Assembly (NCBI GenBank): GCA_013397695.1
Contig: VYZI01000012.1
Coordinates: 5,219,040-5,283,039 of the forward strand
From: Centropus unirufus
Taxonomy: Eukaryota; Chordata; Aves; Cuculiformes; Centropidae
Reading direction: 5' to 3'
Length of the DNA: 64,000 nt
Within the stretch, counting starts at the first letter, position 1. Every line of letters starts with the position of its first letter. Positions 59,449-64,000 of this stretch are shown here, in pieces. Position numbers and translations under genes: made by a program. The notes beneath the pieces are model-generated. The model had not been told where the DNA came from. It saw only the letters and a program-made list of their open reading frames with translations, and did not search any database.

Positions 59449-62400
59449 CCTGACTGCCCTGAAGTGTTCAGAAAACCCAGCAACACATTCCAAGCACTTG
59501 CTTGCCTCCACCATCCTTTCCTGTGCCACATTCATTGTTCTAAGGGGTAGTGGAGAAAACAGAACCTTTGGGCTTTGGCTCCTGCTGCTTTCGGACACAC
59601 CAAGCAGGTCTGGACCCACCTGCTCTGATTGCAGCAGGACCAGCTGGAGTGCAGCCTCCCCTGCATCCAGCCCAGCCTTTTAGCCTTCCGACTACTTCCA
59701 TTGGTTTCTCATCAGGATCTTGCCCTTCAATCAACCGAATAAGCCACTTTCCAGCTTTCCCTGGTTCTCTGTCTAACCCCAAGTTATCAGCTAATCCTTC
59801 TCTCTAAGCTCAGCTACTTTTTTTATGGCTCCCACTTCCTATTTGTTCCCTTTCTCCCTTGCTCTGAGAGAACAGCAGCAAAGCCTCTGATGTTTCAGTA
59901 CTCTGTTTCAAGACTATTATTTGCCTGTTGGAAAATTAATCATTTTGTAGGGAGTCAAGGAGGCATCTTCTAAGGATGATAATGGTTTGGGACTTTCCCA
60001 GCTCCTCAACTTGACCAATGCTGTACCAGTTCCCAGGTAGAGTTAAGCCCTCCATTGTAAGCCCCAATGAAAGACATTTAGCAGCTCAGAGAAAGGTGGT
60101 GTGACAAGCTGAGCCCACCCTGCCTCGGGCTACCTTATGTGAGCCTGGAGAGGAGGCAGCTTTCCTAGTAAAGAAATTTTGGAAGCTCACTGATCTGTCT
60201 TTAATTAGAATGGAGTGTTTGCTCAGATTTATTTAGATGCAACTGTCAGAAGTAGATCAGTATGGCCACAGGCTAAGACAGCATGTGAACACCATGGCCC
60301 ACCCCTTTTCAAATACTACCAAACATCCTTTGAGGCAATTTTCAGGTGCTTGCTCAGCATCTGTGTAGAAGTGGAAATTTTGATGCTGAGTAGGGTGAGG
60401 TCATCAGTCTCAAAACAGTTTTAAAAATCTTGTACCTTAGGTACCAAGCTTTAAGCTGTCCCTTTATGTCACTCCCACGTTAACAGAAAAATAGCCTAAA
60501 GCAAGAGAAGCCAGTCTAAAGGTACAGGTGAGGATTTCACAAGTAATGTTCAAAACGAGCTCTTGCTTTGAAAGCAAGTTGGATGCTCTAGATACCAAAC
60601 TGAACCCTGGTGGCCTTATCTTTATTTCCTCCTACGTCACAACATCTGCTTCCTGCACTGGAATTGGTCTTTGCTCTCCAGATTTCTTTACTGCAGTGCT
60701 AGGACCTCTTTTATTCCATCAGTAATAACCATGTTGGATTTTGTTTTGCAAGTGTTTTCTCTATGTGTACCCATCTCTCAGATTTTATTCCAAACCAGTT
60801 TTAAGGATTGCAACCCTGCAGGAGTCCCTACAAATCTTATGACTGGATCTCATGACAACAGCTTCTTCAATGTTGTTGATTAATCTTTGTTCTCTTGAAG
60901 GTTAAGAGGTTTGCACAAGTAAGAGAGCCCTGTCTGTTACTCAGTAACCAGCTCAACTCACATCCCAACACTACAGTGGAAAATCTGACTCTTGTGGGCC
61001 AGAAGAATCTAACCGTGTTACCAAAGACATTATGCAAGACTAAATGAAGTTACAGTTTCTTCAGACTATTCAACTCTGCATAAATTGCTTAGTATTTTAA
61101 TCATCTTTTTTTGTACAGTCCTTACTCTCTGAAAGGTCAGAAGGACTCTAAAAATAGTGAACATCATCTCATGGCTGCTTTGCTGGATATGAGATTTGAT
61201 TCCCGATAGACAAGATTTTCACGTCCTGAAACCTTCGTTATCCTGGCAATAATTAGCATCCTTGTGGACGCTCTGATACAGAAATGCAAAGCTTGGCTGT
61301 GTGCTCTCTGCTTTCAGTAAGTGCTATTTATATGGTAGGCTCTTTGGGGAAGGGACTGTCTCACATTATGAATGCCTCATACAACTGAATCTTGAATCGG
61401 TTAAGGCCCGAAGGCACAAATCTAATTCCAAGAATAGTATGATTGAACTGACATGGAGACTAAAGCAACTTTCTCGGTCCTAGACATGACGTCAGAGCAA
61501 GATTGAGGTGGAAGTGGCAGAACTTGTACTGCGCGGGCTATCTGCTGTTTGGGTGGAAACAGGACTTCATTCTCTAGGTTTATCAATGGGTCGCTGTTAG
61601 TACTCACAGTTCACTTACTTTAAGAACTTTCTGAGTACAGGAATTGCTCTTAAAATCTTTAGTCTGTTTCCTTCTGTAAAATACCAATGAGAGAAAAAAT
61701 TTCCTTGATTTGACTCTACAGTGAATGCTGGGGTTGCTGCTGGTTGTCAGTAGCCTGGGAGAACAAGTGCCAGGTGTTAAGGTCACTGGAAACTTAGGAT
61801 CGAGGCATGAGAAGACACTAAGTGAGCCAGATCTATTCACAGGAAATGAAGGACTTTTTTCTATACTTGTTTTGACTAAAAGAATAAATTCCAATCCTAT
61901 GTAACTCTTTGTTGCTTGATTAGGACATGTAAGAGAAAATGAAGATAGACCTGGCAGGCAACCTTATGAACATTAATTTTAAGAGCTGAACTCTTAAAAC
62001 TCCCAGACATTAACTAGATCCCAGAAATGGATAAATATATTTCTGCTTTAAAAGTGAAGCACAGTTATTTTTATTGGCTGTGATCTTACTGTTCTCCCAT
62101 TGCTAAGCAGAACAGAATTTTAGTAATGAGGAACTAAAGTGGCCCACAAACTGGCAAGGTCTGTTGGACTACCACTACCCTTAATCTTCTGCATAGCTGC
62201 ACCCTCAAATTTTATTTTTTGAACATCTTTGCTAATGTCCTGATGGACTGGAAGTTGTAATGATGTTTCTGATATTTATTACCTAACCCCATTCTTCTAA
62301 AGCTGCTATTTCTTTTGCTTCCTCTTCCTTTGCACTCAGCTTCAAGGATGATAGGAGGAAGTAGGGAAAGCCACCTAACATGATTTTAATCCTGGCCAGA

Positions 62401-62670
62401 TGGGAAAATTCGTGCCTGGCTCCAGAAGCTAACGTGTTAGGTTCAGAAACCTGGTCTGACAGTTATAATGCTTCCACCCAGTGGGCAAGGCACCTTTCAG
62501 CAGGGAGCGCACTTGTGCCTGCAGGGAACGTAAGAGAGAAAGGCAGGGACTGAGGCAGCTCAGAGGCAACTGCACCCTCATCCCTTCCACTCCAGCAGCA
62601 CAGCTGTACTGGGATAGACCACAGGTCTGCCTGGGTCAGCATCTTGTTTCGGATAGAGGATAACAGTTTA

Positions 62671-62786
62671 AATATCTATATCTATATAATAGTGTGGTTT
62701 TGTATGTATAAAAGTTCTGGAGTCAGGCAGAATTTTTCCGTCTGCCCAGGATTTTTTATATATATGTATATATTCATATAAAAATA
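62671..62786. repeat. AT-rich simple sequence
   Basis: Imperfect (TA)n / atctatat-type simple sequence in two blocks: 62671-62690, and about 62754-62786 (tatatatatgtatatattca). No function is inferred. Confidence 0.7.
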
Positions 62787-64000
62787 GAGTCAGTTGCCTA
62801 GCTCTTGTGTCATCCTTGTATCTTCTGAGCAGAAGAAGGAGAGGGAGGCAGTCTAGTCTCCTCCTAGTCCAACCAAACACTAAGTGGGGATGTACAACCA
62901 CATTGATATTTCTCGATCAGGATGGGTTGTTGCCGTTGAGTAATTAATGTGGAGTGGCTGGTAGTCACATAGCTCTAACAGAGACATCACCAGCCACCAG
63001 GAGCGGCTACAGGGAAACAATCTGAGCATGTACAGACAGATACTTGCTACTGAGAATCTGTCTCTAGTACAATGTGTGCATCCTTGAAATAGAAATGAAT
63101 AAGCTTGTGCCTGGATTTGAAAAAAAAGCCCTTGTGTATGGCAGGAAGCTGGGTCTGCAGTGTTTGCCCAGGCCCCATCACGCGCTCACCTACACACAGA
63201 GCTTCTCACACCTGCAACAGCGCTGTACGGAGTTACTGGAAACATGGTGCAGACATCTGCCGTTCCCCGACTCTGGAAAATGGGCCATGTTCCAAAATGT
63301 GTCAGTACCTGTGGGTTAGTGAGCCTACTCGCTCCTTTCCTGCCAGGTTCTGCTTTGAAACTCATGCTTTTTAGGATTTTCATGAAATACCAGCCTACAC
63401 CTGTCTCTTGGCTCCTTTCCCTTTCTCAGGGGACATCATGGTACTTTGACAGGGTCAAATAGCCGTACATTGGGCACGGAATTATGTTTAGTGCTATGGT
63501 TTTTTCCATGTTTGGATGTGACCTCTTTTAGTCTGGATGAGGCTACAGTGAGAACGGAGTTTAATAATGAAGTGGAATCACAGAAATAGAGAGAAGATGC
63601 CACTATAGGTCATTTTGTGCCGCACTTTCATCTGGGCATGACTGAATATAACTCTGATTTCTATTCCTGGCAGGCTGTTTGACATTTCTGTCTTCTGCAG
63701 CAGTTAAACTCCAGTTTTTACTCACATGCTGATGCAATAGCTTCTGCTCTGTTTAAAAGGGAAGGAAAGAACAGACAGGGATCCTTGATATTCATTTAAG
63801 CAGTAATTTCCTCTTGCAACCCAGCCTCTCTGGCACAGGTCACTACTTTGGTGCTTAGAGTTGAGTCTTGTAGAAGACCAGCGTTAAAAATTTACACAGC
63901 TTTTAATATGCCCTGGGCCGGGCAATTTTAAATTACATTCAGGTCTGCATCTTCTCTTTGATGTGCAATGTTTAACCCTTTCAATACCCTCTCACAGTGC

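Larger units (their letters stand above)
57026..64000. other. Intergenic sequence downstream of EFL1, last part
   Basis: No gene supported. GC content rises locally at about 59.1-59.8 kb, where long open frames occur on both strands. There are A-rich and T-rich tracts at 59012-59040 and 59420-59448, and AT-rich simple sequence at about 62671-62786. If synteny with mammals holds, MEX3B would follow beyond the window; no KH-domain coding sequence is present here. Confidence 0.65.

Noticed and set aside
59124..59619. Minus-strand frames with long lysine runs
   Set aside because: The lysines come from the T-rich tract at 59420-59448 read on the other strand; low-complexity artefact.
39816..64000. 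Search for MEX3B or another neighbouring gene
   Set aside because: No KH-domain or other recognisable coding block on either strand; the expected gene must lie outside the window if synteny holds.
1..64000. CRISPR arrays, tRNA or rRNA genes, bacterial-type operons
   Set aside because: No regularly spaced repeats, no cloverleaf with B-box that I could find, and gene structure is plainly spliced vertebrate.

Overview
This is a stretch of vertebrate nuclear genome, most likely from a bird. The avian call rests on several degraded, 5'-truncated CR1-type LINE fragments (about 16.24, 34.82, 38.35, 40.06 and 56.86 kb), the lack of any SINE family I recognise, fairly compact introns and an AT-rich background. 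I found no bacterial-type operons, CRISPR array, tRNA or rRNA gene.

The one gene I can support is the 3' half of EFL1 (elongation factor-like GTPase 1, formerly EFTUD1) on the + strand. Five exons are readable: 16765-16896, 18757-18904, 23898-24889, 27943-28127 and 39255-39443. All junctions inside the window are GT-AG and the phases fit exactly (1, 2, 1, 0). Together they give the last 548 residues, ending at a TAG at 39441-39443. The GTPase domain, most of domain II and the start codon must lie upstream, because I see no earlier EFL1 exon in 1-16764. The encoded part covers the end of domain II and domains III, IV and V of an EF-2-like factor. An acidic insert sits where eEF2 carries its diphthamide loop. 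EFL1 works with SBDS in the cytoplasm to release eIF6 from late pre-60S ribosomal subunits.

Layout: 1-16764 is intron upstream of the first visible exon; 16765-39443 holds five exons and four introns (about 1.9, 5.0, 3.1 and 11.1 kb); 39444 to about 39.81 kb is a short 3' UTR with two AATAAA signals; from there to 64000 is sequence with no gene I can support. From remembered human synteny the next gene beyond EFL1's 3' end is MEX3B, so the last 24 kb may be the EFL1-MEX3B intergenic interval. That is inference: no MEX3B exon is in the window.

I found no clearly new biological system. The points most worth a second look are a small exon-like open stretch with a good acceptor in the upstream intron (15093-15228), a poly(A) signal just inside the intron after the large exon, a 3' UTR poly(A) signal embedded in a perfect hairpin, a perfect 9-bp hairpin in the intergenic region, and a few longer minus-strand open frames that probably arise by chance.
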